Shown here: positions 16,525 to 26,121 of the stretch, piece by piece | Position numbering within the stretch: position 1 is the first letter of the stretch | Layout of the letters: each line of letters begins with the position of its first letter | DNA from: Verrucomicrobiota bacterium | Lineage (GTDB): Bacteria > Verrucomicrobiota > Verrucomicrobiia > Opitutales > Opitutaceae | DNA length: 64,000 bases | Assembly: GCA_014584295.1 (NCBI GenBank) | Contig: JACTNC010000061.1 | Span: 28,839-92,838 of the forward strand | Direction of reading: 5' to 3' | The notes under the pieces: model-generated | The model's database searches: none | Told to the model about the DNA's origin: nothing | The model's input: the letters and a program-made list of their open reading frames with translations, nothing else | Position numbers and translations under genes: made by a program

Positions 16525-18057
16525 TCAGCAGCGGGTGGGAGATGTGCGACGCCAGTAGTGCGCCCAGTTGAGGCCGAAGCAGGCGAGCGCAAAAACGGCC
16601 ATCGTAGTGTACGCCCAGGCAGGCGAGCCCAAGTGGTGCATGCACCAGCCAAGGAGCAATGGGGGAAAGAATCCACCGAGCGCTCCGAGGCAGCTCACGA
16701 ATCCAATGACCGCTCCCGCCTCTGCTCCCATCACACTGGGAATGATCTTGAAAATGGAGCCGTTCCCGAGTCCCGCGGCCGCGCACAGGATCATGATGGT
16801 CCAGAAGAATCCACGGAACGAGTCAGGCTCAAGAAACTGGGAAAGACTGAAACCGCAGACTGCCATCGCAGCGATGCTTCCGGCGGTGACCGCACCCGCG
16901 CTCCACCGGTCGGCCATCCATCCTCCGAGGGGACGTGTCAGCGTTGCGACAAGCACGGCGAAAGGCGAGTAGAGCAGGGGATTTGGGACCCCACCCGGCG
17001 CATTCGCAAATACCTCATTGATGATGAGAGGCAGCGATGCGCCCATTGCCACAAAGGCGCCGAAGGTCAGAAAATAGAGCGTCGAGAGAATCCAAGTGTG
17101 TTTGCGCCGTGCGACGGCCAACTGCGAGGCCAGCGACTTGGGCGGTTGAGGGTAGTTCTTTGTTCCAAACCAGAGTGCTGCGGAGCAGATCAAAATGACA
17201 GGAATCCAGACGAAGGCGGCATTGCTCAACCACACGGCTCGTGTCCCGCCTGTCGGCAGCGAGAGCGTCAGGGGATTCCCCGCGAGCCCGCCGAAAACGG
17301 CCACTCCAACAATGGCGGGTATGATGAACTGGGCGAGCGTGACACCGAGATTGCCGAGGCCGTTGATGCCCAGCGCCGATCCCTGGAGCTGTTTGGGGAA
17401 CCAGAGTGTGACTGTGGCCATTGAGGTCGCGAAATTGGCTCCCGCTATTCCTGTCAGGGAAGCCCAGAAGAGCAGCGTTCCGAAGGAGGTCGACGGATCG
17501 CGAAGCGCCATGCCGGTGCCGATGCACGGAATGAGCATCAGCAGGGTGACAACCGTATAGGAGTTTCGGCTGCCGAAGCGGGAGACAATCAGCCCGTACG
17601 GAATGCGTAGCAATGATCCGAGCAGTACGGGCGCGGCGGTGAGCCAGAAGCGCTGCTGGGGTGAAATCGCAAAGCCGGCGGCGGAAAGCTTGATGGCGAT
17701 GGCCGACCACATGAACCAAACGGCGAAAGCCAGCGCGAGCGACGTGGCGCTGATGATCAGCGTGCGCCATGCGAGCGCAACATTTGCAAACGGCTCGGCC
17801 TTCTCCGGAACGAGGGCCAGCCGCAGGGGCTGCGGCATGAAGCGCAGCAGTCCCGCGCCTCCCAGGAACAGCGCAAGCGAGGCGTAGAAGGCGGGCCAGA
17901 CTATCGAGAGGTCGCCTCCAAGCGCGGTATTGAGAACAGCGGTCAACAGCCAGACCTGCAGCGAAACAATGAGGATCAGCACACCGATGATTCCGACGAA
18001 CAGGGTGTTCGTCTTGTTCGGGTGGGCCTGACTTTGTGCCCGGCGGAAGGTGCTCAT
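16525..18057 (-). CDS. NarK/NasA-type nitrate/nitrite transporter (MFS, NNP family)
   Basis: A 510-residue major facilitator with 12 predicted membrane segments. The NNP-family nitrate signature is clear in the first half (GIAGANFATSMATVTLWFP, then QGSALGINGLGNLGVTLAQF), and the second signature is CAAAGLGNGSIFKIIPSVM in the second half. TM2 contains the conserved Arg of LLRIPYGLIVSRFG, which contacts nitrate in NarK. It is the last gene of a five-gene minus-strand operon and starts 3 bases after the Rieske gene stop. This makes nitrate the likely substrate of the upstream molybdoenzyme. An N-terminal extension of about 20 residues precedes TM1. Confidence 0.92.
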   Translation of the reverse strand: MSTFRRAQSQAHPNKTNTLFVGIIGVLILIVSLQVWLLTAVLNTALGGDLSIVWPAFYASLALFLGGAGLLRFMPQPLRLALVPEKAEPFANVALAWRTLIISATSLALAFAVWFMWSAIAIKLSAAGFAISPQQRFWLTAAPVLLGSLLRIPYGLIVSRFGSRNSYTVVTLLMLIPCIGTGMALRDPSTSFGTLLFWASLTGIAGANFATSMATVTLWFPKQLQGSALGINGLGNLGVTLAQFIIPAIVGVAVFGGLAGNPLTLSLPTGGTRAVWLSNAAFVWIPVILICSAALWFGTKNYPQPPKSLASQLAVARRKHTWILSTLYFLTFGAFVAMGASLPLIINEVFANAPGGVPNPLLYSPFAVLVATLTRPLGGWMADRWSAGAVTAGSIAAMAVCGFSLSQFLEPDSFRGFFWTIMILCAAAGLGNGSIFKIIPSVMGAEAGAVIGFVSCLGALGGFFPPLLLGWCMHHLGSPAWAYTTMAVFALACFGLNWAHYWRRTSPTRC

Positions 18058-18060
18058 GGG

Positions 18061-18582
18061 TCAGGCGGAATTTGCTGCAAGCTCTGCGACCAGAATGTCC
18101 TCACCGCGAACGATCACGGCGAGTTGTGGCAAGGGCCTGGGCGGAGGTCCCTGGAGCACTTCGCCGGTGCGCGCATCGAACCATCCGTTGTGACACGGGC
18201 ACTCGATTTTCCCCGTTCCCGGCTTGTAGAAAACGGCACACGCCAGATGCGTGCACTTCTGTTCGAAGGCGCGCCATTCGCCGGATTCGAGATGGATGAG
18301 AATGTAGGGCGTGTGTGAACCCGGCAGCGTGAATCCGTGAGTGCCACCAGTGGGGACGTCGCTGATTCGGCAGACCGGGTGCTCACCCACGATGCGATGG
18401 GGCGGCAGCAACTTGTCCTTCACGGCAACAAACGCGGTGCCCGCGCACAATCCGCCTGAAACCAGGCAGAGGAATTTGGCGAATTCACGGCGTGACACGT
18501 GGGTGGCTTCGACCCGTTCGTGAGGGAAGTCGGTTTCCCATCCGGGTCTTGGTTTCAGAGGGGCGTTGGCAGTGTCGTCCAT
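18061..18582 (-). CDS. bc1/b6f-type Rieske [2Fe-2S] protein with a Tat-like anchor
   Basis: A 173-residue protein from the ATG at 18582; the upstream extension of the frame overlaps the ferredoxin gene and is rejected. Residues 30-55 (SRREFAKFLCLVSGGLCAG) match the Tat consensus and form the likely membrane anchor. The cluster motifs are C110-T-H112-L-A-C115 and C128-P-C130-H131, followed by GPPPRPLPQL. The extra Cys pair (C115, C130) and the Pro-rich loop are hallmarks of high-potential Rieske proteins of bc1/b6f complexes rather than the soluble NirD-type. Tat export would put the cluster on the periplasmic side. It lies in the nitrate operon, 5 bases after the 4Fe-4S gene and 3 bases before the transporter. 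Its partner is presumably the membrane cytochrome b encoded first in the operon. Confidence 0.88.
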   Translation of the reverse strand: MDDTANAPLKPRPGWETDFPHERVEATHVSRREFAKFLCLVSGGLCAGTAFVAVKDKLLPPHRIVGEHPVCRISDVPTGGTHGFTLPGSHTPYILIHLESGEWRAFEQKCTHLACAVFYKPGTGKIECPCHNGWFDARTGEVLQGPPPRPLPQLAVIVRGEDILVAELAANSA

Positions 18583-18587
18583 GGGGA

Positions 18588-19157
18588 TCAGTCCACCCGC
18601 AGCGCAGTGCTGCCGGCCGGCATCATGATGTTGACCTTGGTGCGCACGGTCTGTGCGCCGAAGAAAAACGTGTTCACAGGTGTGCTGTGCGGTCGCATCT
18701 GCGCCATCTTCTCGCGCTTGCCGAACCAGAGGGCCCCGCTGGGGCAGACGGTTGCGCACATGGGGCGTTTTCCGGCACTCGTGCGATCATAGCACATGTT
18801 GCATTTCATCATGATCTGCGTGGTCTCGATCTTCTTCGGCACGCCGAACGGGCATGCGAGGACGCAGTTTGCGCACGAAATGCATCGTGCGGTATTGGCC
18901 GTGTGCACGATGCCGAATTCATCCTTGGTGATTGCGTCGGCCGGGCACACACGCGCACAGGCGGGGTCCTCACAGTGCATGCACACCTGCACCGATGTCT
19001 GCGGGCTGACGGCGCGGTCCACATAGTCGACATGAATCATCGAGGTCTGCCCGTTGGTTTCGCATTCCGCGCAGGCCATCTCGCAGGCGCGGCATCCGAT
19101 GCAGCGCTGCGGATCCACGAAGAATTCCTCGTCCGTCCTGATCTGGGTGTTTTGCAT
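18588..19157 (-). CDS. Four-cluster 4Fe-4S electron-transfer subunit (DmsB/NrfC-like)
   Basis: A 189-residue protein. The ATG at 19157 is preferred because the longer frame would start on TTG inside the upstream gene. It has four Cys groups: [42 protein letters not shown] and CNMCYDR with CATVCPSG, the standard pattern for four [4Fe-4S] clusters in beta subunits of DMSO-reductase-family enzymes. No export signal is present. It would carry electrons between the molybdenum subunit and the membrane cytochrome b. It starts 10 bases after the stop of the catalytic subunit gene and ends 5 bases before the Rieske start, so the complex is almost certainly co-expressed. Confidence 0.92.
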   Translation of the reverse strand: MQNTQIRTDEEFFVDPQRCIGCRACEMACAECETNGQTSMIHVDYVDRAVSPQTSVQVCMHCEDPACARVCPADAITKDEFGIVHTANTARCISCANCVLACPFGVPKKIETTQIMMKCNMCYDRTSAGKRPMCATVCPSGALWFGKREKMAQMRPHSTPVNTFFFGAQTVRTKVNIMMPAGSTALRVD

Positions 19158-19167
19158 CGGGACGGGG

Positions 19168-21384
19168 TCAGGTGCTGGCAAAGGCCGTGGCCCGGTCGGC
19201 CTGCGGTTCGGGTTTGCCTAGGGGATGTAGCTGTGCGGCGCAGACCTTGAATTCGGGGATCTTCGAGATGGGGTCGAGTTCGCCGGAGGTGAGCTGATTC
19301 GCGGATTTGCGGCCGGGCCAATGATAGGGGATGAAGATGGTATCCGGCCGGATCGTTTCCACGATCTGTGCGGGAAACTCCGCGGAACCGCGGCGAGTGG
19401 CGACGCGCACGAGGTCACCGTCGCGGATTCCGTATTTTGCCGCCAGCTCCGGGTGAATTTCCAGCATTGGTTCCGGATACTGGTCGACCAGCCGGCCGAT
19501 GCGTCGGGTTTGTGTACCACTCAGGTACTGGGAAACCACACGGCCCGTTGTGAGGATCACGGGAAATTCGCTGTCCGTGGTCTCTCCCGGGTCGCGGTAA
19601 CTTACCGGGTTGAAATGTGCCTTGCCATCGGGTGTCGCAAAGTTCCGATCCTCCCAGAGACGCGGAGTTCCCGGGTGGTCCAGAGTCGGACATGGCCAGA
19701 AAACCCCCATGGTTTTCTCGATCTTCTCGTAGGTGATTCCGAAATAGTCGGCTGTCCCACCCTGTGAGGCGTGGCGCAGCTCGGTGAAGATTTCCTCGGA
19801 ATTCCTGAATGCGAATTTGTCGCCGGCACCGAGCCTGCGCGCGAGTTCGAGCAGGATTTCCGTGTCGGTGCGCGCCTCACCCGGCGGCGTAACGGCCTGG
19901 CGTATGCGGACAACCCTGCCTTCCGCGGTGGTGACCGTACCATCTTCCTCCTCATGCAGCGATCCGGCGAGGACGATATCCGCATGACGTGCGGTCTCAT
20001 TGAGAAAAAAATCAATCGCCGTGTAGTGCTCCAGCTTTTCGAAGGCGGCGCGCACGTAATTGTTGTTGGGGAGGGAGACGAGCGGATTGAAGCAGATCGT
20101 GATCAGGCCGCGGATTTCACCCCGGTGGATGGCTTCGATGATTTCGTAGGCGGTGAGACCCTTGTGCGGGATCTCGGGTTCCGGCACGCCCCAGACTCGG
20201 GCAACGTGTGCGCGGTGCTCGGGATTTTCGATGTCTCTGTTGCCCGGCAACTGGTCGCATTTGTGTCCGTGCTCGCGTCCTCCCTGTCCGTTGCCCTGGC
20301 CGGTGATGGTACCGTAGCCGCAGTAGGGCCGGCCGATGCGGCCCGTGGCGAGAACCAGGTTGATGCAGGAAAGCACGTTCTCAACACCCTTGGTGTGATG
20401 CTCGATTCCACGGGCATGCAGCAGGAAGCTGGTCTTGGCGCGTCCCCACATTTCCGCGGCCCGCATGATGTCTGTCGCGACGATACCCGTCTCGCGCTCC
20501 GCCCAGGAGAGGTCGTAGTCCTTCACGGCCTCCGCGGTCGCCTGGAAGCCCGTCGTATGTTGCGCGATGAAGTCATGATCGAGCCAGTCGTGTTTTACCA
20601 GTTGGTGCAGCAGGGCACCATAGAGCGCAGAGTCGCGACCCGGGCGGACAGGCAGATGGAGATCGGCGGTGCGGGCGATCGGAGTCTGCCTGGGGTCGAC
20701 CACGATCAGCTTGGCGCCGTTGTCGCGCGCCTGCCAGATCCAGTGCGTCAGCGTGGGAAACGTTTCGCTGACATTGGTGCCGCAGATCATGATGACCTCT
20801 GCATGAGCGAGGTCCGCATAGGTGTTCGACGCCCGGTCGAGTCCGAAGGCCTTCTTGTTGCCGGCACCGGCGCTCACCATGCACAGGCGACCGTTGTAAT
20901 CGAGGTTGCGGGTCTTGAGCGCCAGGCGCGCGAATTTTCCGACGAGGTAGCTCTTCTCGTTCGTGAGTGACACTCCCGAAAGCATGCCGAAGGCATGGGG
21001 GCCGTGCGTGGCCTGAATGCGGCGGATCTCGGATACCGTGCGGTCCAATGCCGCATCCCATCCGATTCGGCGGAAGCCGGTTCCCTCGGCGCGCTCGAGC
21101 GGGTGCAGCAGGCGGTCCGGGTGGTTGTTCTGCAGGTAGCGCTGAACTCCCTTGGGGCAGAGCCTGCCCTCGTTGTAGGGAAACTCCTCCCACGGGTCGA
21201 AACCGACGACGCGGTTGTTTTTTACCAGCAGCTTGATCCCGCACTGCATGCCGCAGAAGCAGCAGTGCGTCTTAACCACACGATCCGGTTCGTCGCGGCC
21301 GGGGAACCCCTGCTGAGGCGGGTAATTCTTGTGCGGACCGAATGCGGCGATGAGTTGCTCGGGAGTTGCGGGAAGTCGGGCCAT
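19168..21384 (-). CDS. Molybdopterin nitrate reductase, NasA-like catalytic subunit
   Basis: A 738-residue DMSO-reductase-family enzyme; the ATG at 21384 is used, since the longer frame overlaps the upstream gene. The N-terminal 4Fe-4S site is C41-x2-C44-x3-C48-x27-C76 ([10 protein letters not shown], then GRLCPKG). The probable Mo ligand is Cys168 ([12 protein letters not shown]), as in Nas/Nap-type enzymes. Later motifs include [47 protein letters not shown] and the C-terminal cofactor domain ending [14 protein letters not shown]. There is no Tat signal, so it is cytoplasmic. Length and the missing extra C-terminal cluster fit a compact NasA. The neighbouring NarK transporter makes nitrate the likely substrate; formate dehydrogenase is the main alternative. 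Confidence 0.85.
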   Translation of the reverse strand: MARLPATPEQLIAAFGPHKNYPPQQGFPGRDEPDRVVKTHCCFCGMQCGIKLLVKNNRVVGFDPWEEFPYNEGRLCPKGVQRYLQNNHPDRLLHPLERAEGTGFRRIGWDAALDRTVSEIRRIQATHGPHAFGMLSGVSLTNEKSYLVGKFARLALKTRNLDYNGRLCMVSAGAGNKKAFGLDRASNTYADLAHAEVIMICGTNVSETFPTLTHWIWQARDNGAKLIVVDPRQTPIARTADLHLPVRPGRDSALYGALLHQLVKHDWLDHDFIAQHTTGFQATAEAVKDYDLSWAERETGIVATDIMRAAEMWGRAKTSFLLHARGIEHHTKGVENVLSCINLVLATGRIGRPYCGYGTITGQGNGQGGREHGHKCDQLPGNRDIENPEHRAHVARVWGVPEPEIPHKGLTAYEIIEAIHRGEIRGLITICFNPLVSLPNNNYVRAAFEKLEHYTAIDFFLNETARHADIVLAGSLHEEEDGTVTTAEGRVVRIRQAVTPPGEARTDTEILLELARRLGAGDKFAFRNSEEIFTELRHASQGGTADYFGITYEKIEKTMGVFWPCPTLDHPGTPRLWEDRNFATPDGKAHFNPVSYRDPGETTDSEFPVILTTGRVVSQYLSGTQTRRIGRLVDQYPEPMLEIHPELAAKYGIRDGDLVRVATRRGSAEFPAQIVETIRPDTIFIPYHWPGRKSANQLTSGELDPISKIPEFKVCAAQLHPLGKPEPQADRATAFAST

Positions 21385-21403
21385 GATCGATGGGAGTGGC
21401 GCG

Positions 21404-22450
21404 TCAGCCGAACAAGGAGCCGGAACGCCGGCGCGCGGCCAGGTGCGCCTTGGCAAGCGCGGCGCGTTTGCCCTGCGGGCTCAATTGCAGATGCGAGGAG
21501 CCGTCCTCCAGTGTAAAGTTGTAACCGAGCTCACGGGTGGTTGCCTTGAGATCGTCGATATGAAGCTGGGAGGCGAAGGCTTCCTGCGTGTGCGGGCACA
21601 CCGCCTGGGGGCCCATCGCGCCTTCGCGGCGATAGATCGCCACGCCGAGTTGTGCGGGACGCTGGAAGATATGGAAAAATTTCCCGAATGGCATCCAGAG
21701 CAGGAACAGGATGACCACGATGGCGTGGGTGATGGCCATGAATTGGTGGGCACGCCCTTGCATGAATTCGTAATCCCACGTGAGCCCCAGCCCCGTCACC
21801 GCGATCGCTGCCAGGAGGATGAGCGGCAGGATGTCACCCTCGAATGTCTGGATCGCGATCTGTCCCGCGTCGGTCAGGCGGCGGCGCATCATCAGGCCGA
21901 GGCCGACGATGATCATCACGGAGGACCAGTTCAGCACATGGAAGATGTTTGCCGCGATGAAGCTATTGAGCGGAAAGGAGAACAGCCGGAATCCGAAGAC
22001 ATGCGCCTCGTAGGTGTCGATGGTCCCCTGGGCCAGGGTGAAATGGATCCAGCCGAAGGTCAGGGGAAAGGTCACCGCGAAGGCAATGACGCAACCCCAG
22101 GCGATGAGCATGTGACCCGCCCACCGGAGGCCGCCGCGCTTGCGGATGAAACGCTGTGCAGCCATGTCCTCGAAGCCGCGCCGCACGAGCGCCCAGCCGT
22201 GCCCGAACATCCTGCCCGAGAAAAAGAACTGCCAGCCTCTCTTCCAATAGAGCCGGGTGGGAGGGCGCTGGAGCCAGACATCGTAGCGGTAGACGAGTCC
22301 GAACCAGGCAAACACCGCGCCGAAGAGATAGGCGATGAGCGCGCCGTCAAAATTCTGGAGGTTTCGCGAGCCGACGAGGATGGCGCCTGTCAATGCAAGG
22401 GTTGCAATGGCAGCGACACCGAGCGCGCGGAGATTCAGCGTGGTAAACAT
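21404..22450 (-). CDS. NarI-like membrane cytochrome b subunit
   Basis: A 348-residue protein with about seven hydrophobic segments: an N-terminal pair ([20 protein letters not shown] and [17 protein letters not shown]), a central set with [32 protein letters not shown] and [19 protein letters not shown], and the [11 protein letters not shown] exit. The His residues in these helices (GHML, IFHVL, ITHAI, FFHIF) are suitable axial ligands for two b hemes, as in NarI/CcsA-like quinol oxidases. A cytoplasmic tail of about 75 residues ([19 protein letters not shown]) has no recognised domain. It is first in the nitrate operon, 19 bases before the catalytic gene. It would take electrons from quinol and pass them to the 4Fe-4S subunit. 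Confidence 0.8.
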   Translation of the reverse strand: MFTTLNLRALGVAAIATLALTGAILVGSRNLQNFDGALIAYLFGAVFAWFGLVYRYDVWLQRPPTRLYWKRGWQFFFSGRMFGHGWALVRRGFEDMAAQRFIRKRGGLRWAGHMLIAWGCVIAFAVTFPLTFGWIHFTLAQGTIDTYEAHVFGFRLFSFPLNSFIAANIFHVLNWSSVMIIVGLGLMMRRRLTDAGQIAIQTFEGDILPLILLAAIAVTGLGLTWDYEFMQGRAHQFMAITHAIVVILFLLWMPFGKFFHIFQRPAQLGVAIYRREGAMGPQAVCPHTQEAFASQLHIDDLKATTRELGYNFTLEDGSSHLQLSPQGKRAALAKAHLAARRRSGSLFG

Positions 22451-22609
22451 CGTCCAAGGATCAAAGCGGGCTCCTTTACAACGGAACTGCAGGCAGAGGA
22501 GACCCGCGACCGGGGATGCTGTCGAGATCTATCCGCGAAGCAAACCTGGACGATCTTTCGCTGCGGCGCCGGTTTTCAGATTTCGACGCGCAGCGAAAGG
22601 GGGAGCGAC

Positions 22610-25600
22610 TCAGTGGCTCGTTTGCATCTTGGGTTCATTTCTGCGATTTCCGGCGCCGAGGCCTGAGACGAAGTCGACCAGATCTCGGAGTTCGCTGCGC
22701 TTGAGAATGAGTCCGAAGACGTCCGGCATGCTCGAGGGGGCGGATTCCCGCTTCACGACATTGGCCTTCTTGACCACGACAAGGTCCTCGCCTGATGCAG
22801 GACGGAGCGAATAGGACTTGTCATCCTCGGAGGCGATGCTGCCGACCTTGACGCTGCCGTCCTTGAGCGTGAGGGCGACGGAATCAAATCCGGCGGCGAT
22901 GGCGGCATTGGGAGCCACGATAGACTCGAGGATGTATTCGCGCGATTTTTCCTGTCCGATGTTGTCGAGTGCGGGGCCGGCTTCACCACCCTCGGCGCGA
23001 ATGCGATGGCAGCGCACGCAGGCGAGCACGGGATGGTCCGTGAATAGCCGGCGGCCTTCGGCCCGATTTCCTCCGACAAGCGCATAGGAATACTTTTCCG
23101 CCACGGGTGCACGCGCGAGGGCGGCTGTGCGTTTTTCCATGGCCTGCTTCAATACGGGGCTGTTTCGCGCATCAATGGCATCGAGTATCTCGACCTGCAG
23201 TCCGGCCAGTTTCTTGTCACTGTCCATGCGCGAGAGATAGTCCCCGAGGACCTTATCCACACGTGGGTCGTCGAGCTTTGCCAGGTTGGTGATGGCGCTC
23301 TGCTTTTCCACCAGCGTGCCCGAATTGAGGGCATTGAGGAGCAGGGGAACCGCCTCGGCCGCGGAAAAGATGGAGTAATAATTCTGTGCGGTAGCCCGCA
23401 GGGTCGAATCCTTCGAAAGACCGGCCGCCTTGACGACCTCTGCGAGGCGGGCGTGGTGCCATTCCGCGAGCGGCTTCAGCGCTGCGGCACGGGCGCTGAC
23501 GTGCGCGTCGTCACGCAGCACGAGTGCAACCAGGGCGTCACCCGCCGAACGGAGATTCAACGCCCGGATGGCGTGGATGGCGGCAAGCTGGACGTCGGTA
23601 TGGGCATCGGCCACGAGGCGCGGAGCGAAGGGTTCCAATGCCCTGCCCGCAGGCGAAGCGTCGCGTGTCGGCAGCGGACGGTAAACCCCCACGATGCGGT
23701 CGCGCGCGGGCGGATGCCCCCAGGCGGCGAGGTGGGTGAGCGCTTCGATGCGAAGCGCATCAGGGGCGTCGGAGCGCGACGCGAACGCGGCAAGCGCGGC
23801 GGCGTTTTCCGGCTGTCCCAGACGGAAGTGTGCGTTGAGGATGCGCAGGCCGAGGCCGTTTTCCACGTTCATCGGCATCGCCGGAAGCATGGCGGCCAGT
23901 GATGCCTGGGCATTGACGATCGGGGCGTCATTAATGGCTCGGGCGGCTTCGGCGACGAGAAACGGGTCGGTGTCCGCCAGGAACCCGGCGATTTCGGGGC
24001 GGTTCAGTCGGCGCATTGCAAGCAGCACACCCAAGCGCACGGAGCGGGAGGAATCGCCGGCAGCGGTTTCAAGCGCGGAAAAATTTTTGCTCCCGACCAG
24101 GCCCATCACCGCTGCGTGGCGCAGATAGAGATCATGATCGGCGTTATCCCGAAGGAGTTCGATCAGCGCGGGTGCCGCCTCCTTCCGAGCCAGTTTTCCG
24201 AGACTCTGCGCGGCGAAATAGCGGACGCGGCTCGAGGGGTCCTTGAGCGCGGTGAGAAGCGGATCAAATGCGGCGGCAACCCGGCCGTCGCCGAGCACTT
24301 TGGCGGATTGTGCGCGGACCTCTGCATCGGAATCGCTGAGGAGGGGCAATACGGGGCGAAACGCTTCCGGATGGCTGTGGCCGACCTGGCCGAGAGCCCA
24401 CACGGCGTGGATGCGCGCTAGCTGGCGGAAATGATGGGCTGCCATTTCTGCCAGCATCGGAATCGCGGCCGTGCCCTTTGACGCCAGTGCGTATTGGGCT
24501 TCGAGGCGGACTCGCTGGTCCTGATGTCCCATCAGGGCGTAGAGCTCGGCATCGGAACGGCCTTTCATGCCATCTGCCAGAAGGCGCTGGGTTTCCTTGA
24601 TGAGGGGATCGTTGGCCGTGGCCTCATGGGTCAGGGCGTAAAGCCTTCCTTTCCGGGATTTGGCCCAGCCATTGCCCCAGTCCGAGAAATACAACCGACT
24701 GTCGGGTCCAAAGTCGACGTCCGTCGGCAGGGTTCCGCCGAGAAAATGCTCCTGACGCCGCATCTTGAACGAGGCACCCTCCGGATCGAGTGCATAGAGG
24801 TAAATGCCGCTCGTGGTATATGAGCCCTTGAAGTGACACATGAAGAAAACGTCACGATAGCTGGAAGGCAGTCCAGTGCCGGGATAGTGCGTCAGTCCGG
24901 ACGGGCCGTCGGCGGTGTTGACGATCGGAGGCAGGAGGTAGGCGGGTTGTCCTTGATGGAACGGTTGCCAGAGTTTTTCAAAATTCCACGGGCCGGCATT
25001 GCCGAGGGGGCTGAATTGGTAGCCCACCCGCCAGCCGCTGTCGCCGCCCTCGACGACCTGTACGAATCGTTCAACATCTCCCTGGTCAGAGTCGTTGTCA
25101 CCTGTGAACAGGTTGCCGAAGTCGTCGAAAGCGAGTTCCTGCGGATTGCGCAGGCCGCTGTGCACGATCTCCAGCTCCGTGCCATCGGGCCAGCAACGGA
25201 ACACGGCGCCCATGTCCGGTGCGTCGACGACGCTGCCATCCTTCGCCTTGGCGTGGGCGCCTCGATCCCCGATGGAAAAGTAGAGCTTGCCATCGGGTCC
25301 CATCACCAGGCCGTGCAGGTCATGACCGGTGAAATTAAAGCGCACTCCATACCCGTAGCTGAGGGAGGTGCGTCCTTTGGAAATGCCCTTGGAGTCGGGT
25401 CCGTCCAGCAGCCAGAGGTGAGGAATATTCGTGAACCAGACTTTGCCGTCGCGGGCGAGGACACCCGACGCGATGCCGTCGAGGGGGCTGTTGAAACCGG
25501 TGGCAAAAGCGGTGGACCCGTCAGCCACGCCATCTCCGTTGGTATCGACAATGCGCCTTACGACTTCGCTTTCAAGGGATAGCTCTTTTTCACCCTCCAC

Positions 25601-26032
25601 ACCAAACTGATCCAGGATCAACTGAGCGCGGTCCTCCACAGTCCGTGCCGCCAGTTCCTGCTCCAGCATGGGCATGTAGTCGCGGATATCCAGGACGCTG
25701 GAGCGGTACCGGTAGGTTTCAGCCACATAGGCGGCGCCTTTTTCGTCGAACGTGAACGCTACGGGGTTGGCGAGCATCGGCTCGGCTGCGAAGAGGGATA
25801 ACTTGAAACCCTCTGGAATCTTGAAATGCCGGACAGCCTCTTCGGGTTCATCGGAGGCGGGAAGGGGATTCGCGGTGGGCAGGCGGTCCATGGGCACCAG
25901 TCTAAGCGGCGGGCCTTTGCTTCCGGTGACGGACTCTGATTTCACAGAAATCGGAGCGAGAAGCAGGGCACCAAGGGTCAGGGCGCACAGGGAAATGCAA
26001 TTACGCATATGAAAATGACCGTAGCGTTTCAT
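22610..26032 (-). CDS. PVC-type secreted dehydrogenase-like propeller with HEAT repeats and cytochrome c
   Basis: A 1140-residue secreted protein; a second possible start is at 26008, immediately before the signal peptide (MRNCISLCALTLGALLLAP). Residues about 70-480 form the PVC 'membrane-bound dehydrogenase' beta-propeller (FKIPEGFKLSLFAAEPMLAN, AYVAETYRYRSS, GRLYFSDWGNGW-type blades, GDNDSDQGDVERFVQ). Residues about 490-960 are HEAT-like repeats (DPSSRVRYFAAQSLGKLARK). Near residue 1007 is the heme c site CVRCH, followed by AGPALDNIG and a possible distal Met in SSMPDVFGLI. These proteins are typical of Planctomycetes/Verrucomicrobia and probably oxidise sugars in the periplasm, passing electrons to the heme; none of this is biochemically proven here. 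It is divergent from a PAS-AraC regulator. Confidence 0.88.
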   Translation of the reverse strand: MKRYGHFHMRNCISLCALTLGALLLAPISVKSESVTGSKGPPLRLVPMDRLPTANPLPASDEPEEAVRHFKIPEGFKLSLFAAEPMLANPVAFTFDEKGAAYVAETYRYRSSVLDIRDYMPMLEQELAARTVEDRAQLILDQFGVEGEKELSLESEVVRRIVDTNGDGVADGSTAFATGFNSPLDGIASGVLARDGKVWFTNIPHLWLLDGPDSKGISKGRTSLSYGYGVRFNFTGHDLHGLVMGPDGKLYFSIGDRGAHAKAKDGSVVDAPDMGAVFRCWPDGTELEIVHSGLRNPQELAFDDFGNLFTGDNDSDQGDVERFVQVVEGGDSGWRVGYQFSPLGNAGPWNFEKLWQPFHQGQPAYLLPPIVNTADGPSGLTHYPGTGLPSSYRDVFFMCHFKGSYTTSGIYLYALDPEGASFKMRRQEHFLGGTLPTDVDFGPDSRLYFSDWGNGWAKSRKGRLYALTHEATANDPLIKETQRLLADGMKGRSDAELYALMGHQDQRVRLEAQYALASKGTAAIPMLAEMAAHHFRQLARIHAVWALGQVGHSHPEAFRPVLPLLSDSDAEVRAQSAKVLGDGRVAAAFDPLLTALKDPSSRVRYFAAQSLGKLARKEAAPALIELLRDNADHDLYLRHAAVMGLVGSKNFSALETAAGDSSRSVRLGVLLAMRRLNRPEIAGFLADTDPFLVAEAARAINDAPIVNAQASLAAMLPAMPMNVENGLGLRILNAHFRLGQPENAAALAAFASRSDAPDALRIEALTHLAAWGHPPARDRIVGVYRPLPTRDASPAGRALEPFAPRLVADAHTDVQLAAIHAIRALNLRSAGDALVALVLRDDAHVSARAAALKPLAEWHHARLAEVVKAAGLSKDSTLRATAQNYYSIFSAAEAVPLLLNALNSGTLVEKQSAITNLAKLDDPRVDKVLGDYLSRMDSDKKLAGLQVEILDAIDARNSPVLKQAMEKRTAALARAPVAEKYSYALVGGNRAEGRRLFTDHPVLACVRCHRIRAEGGEAGPALDNIGQEKSREYILESIVAPNAAIAAGFDSVALTLKDGSVKVGSIASEDDKSYSLRPASGEDLVVVKKANVVKRESAPSSMPDVFGLILKRSELRDLVDFVSGLGAGNRRNEPKMQTSH

Positions 26033-26121
26033 TCACCGGTTGCAAGGAAGGCTTCCAGAGTCTTGTCGGCAACGGGTGGAGTCCCTAAGGTCCAACGTTC
26101 CGGTACCAATCGTCGATCTTC

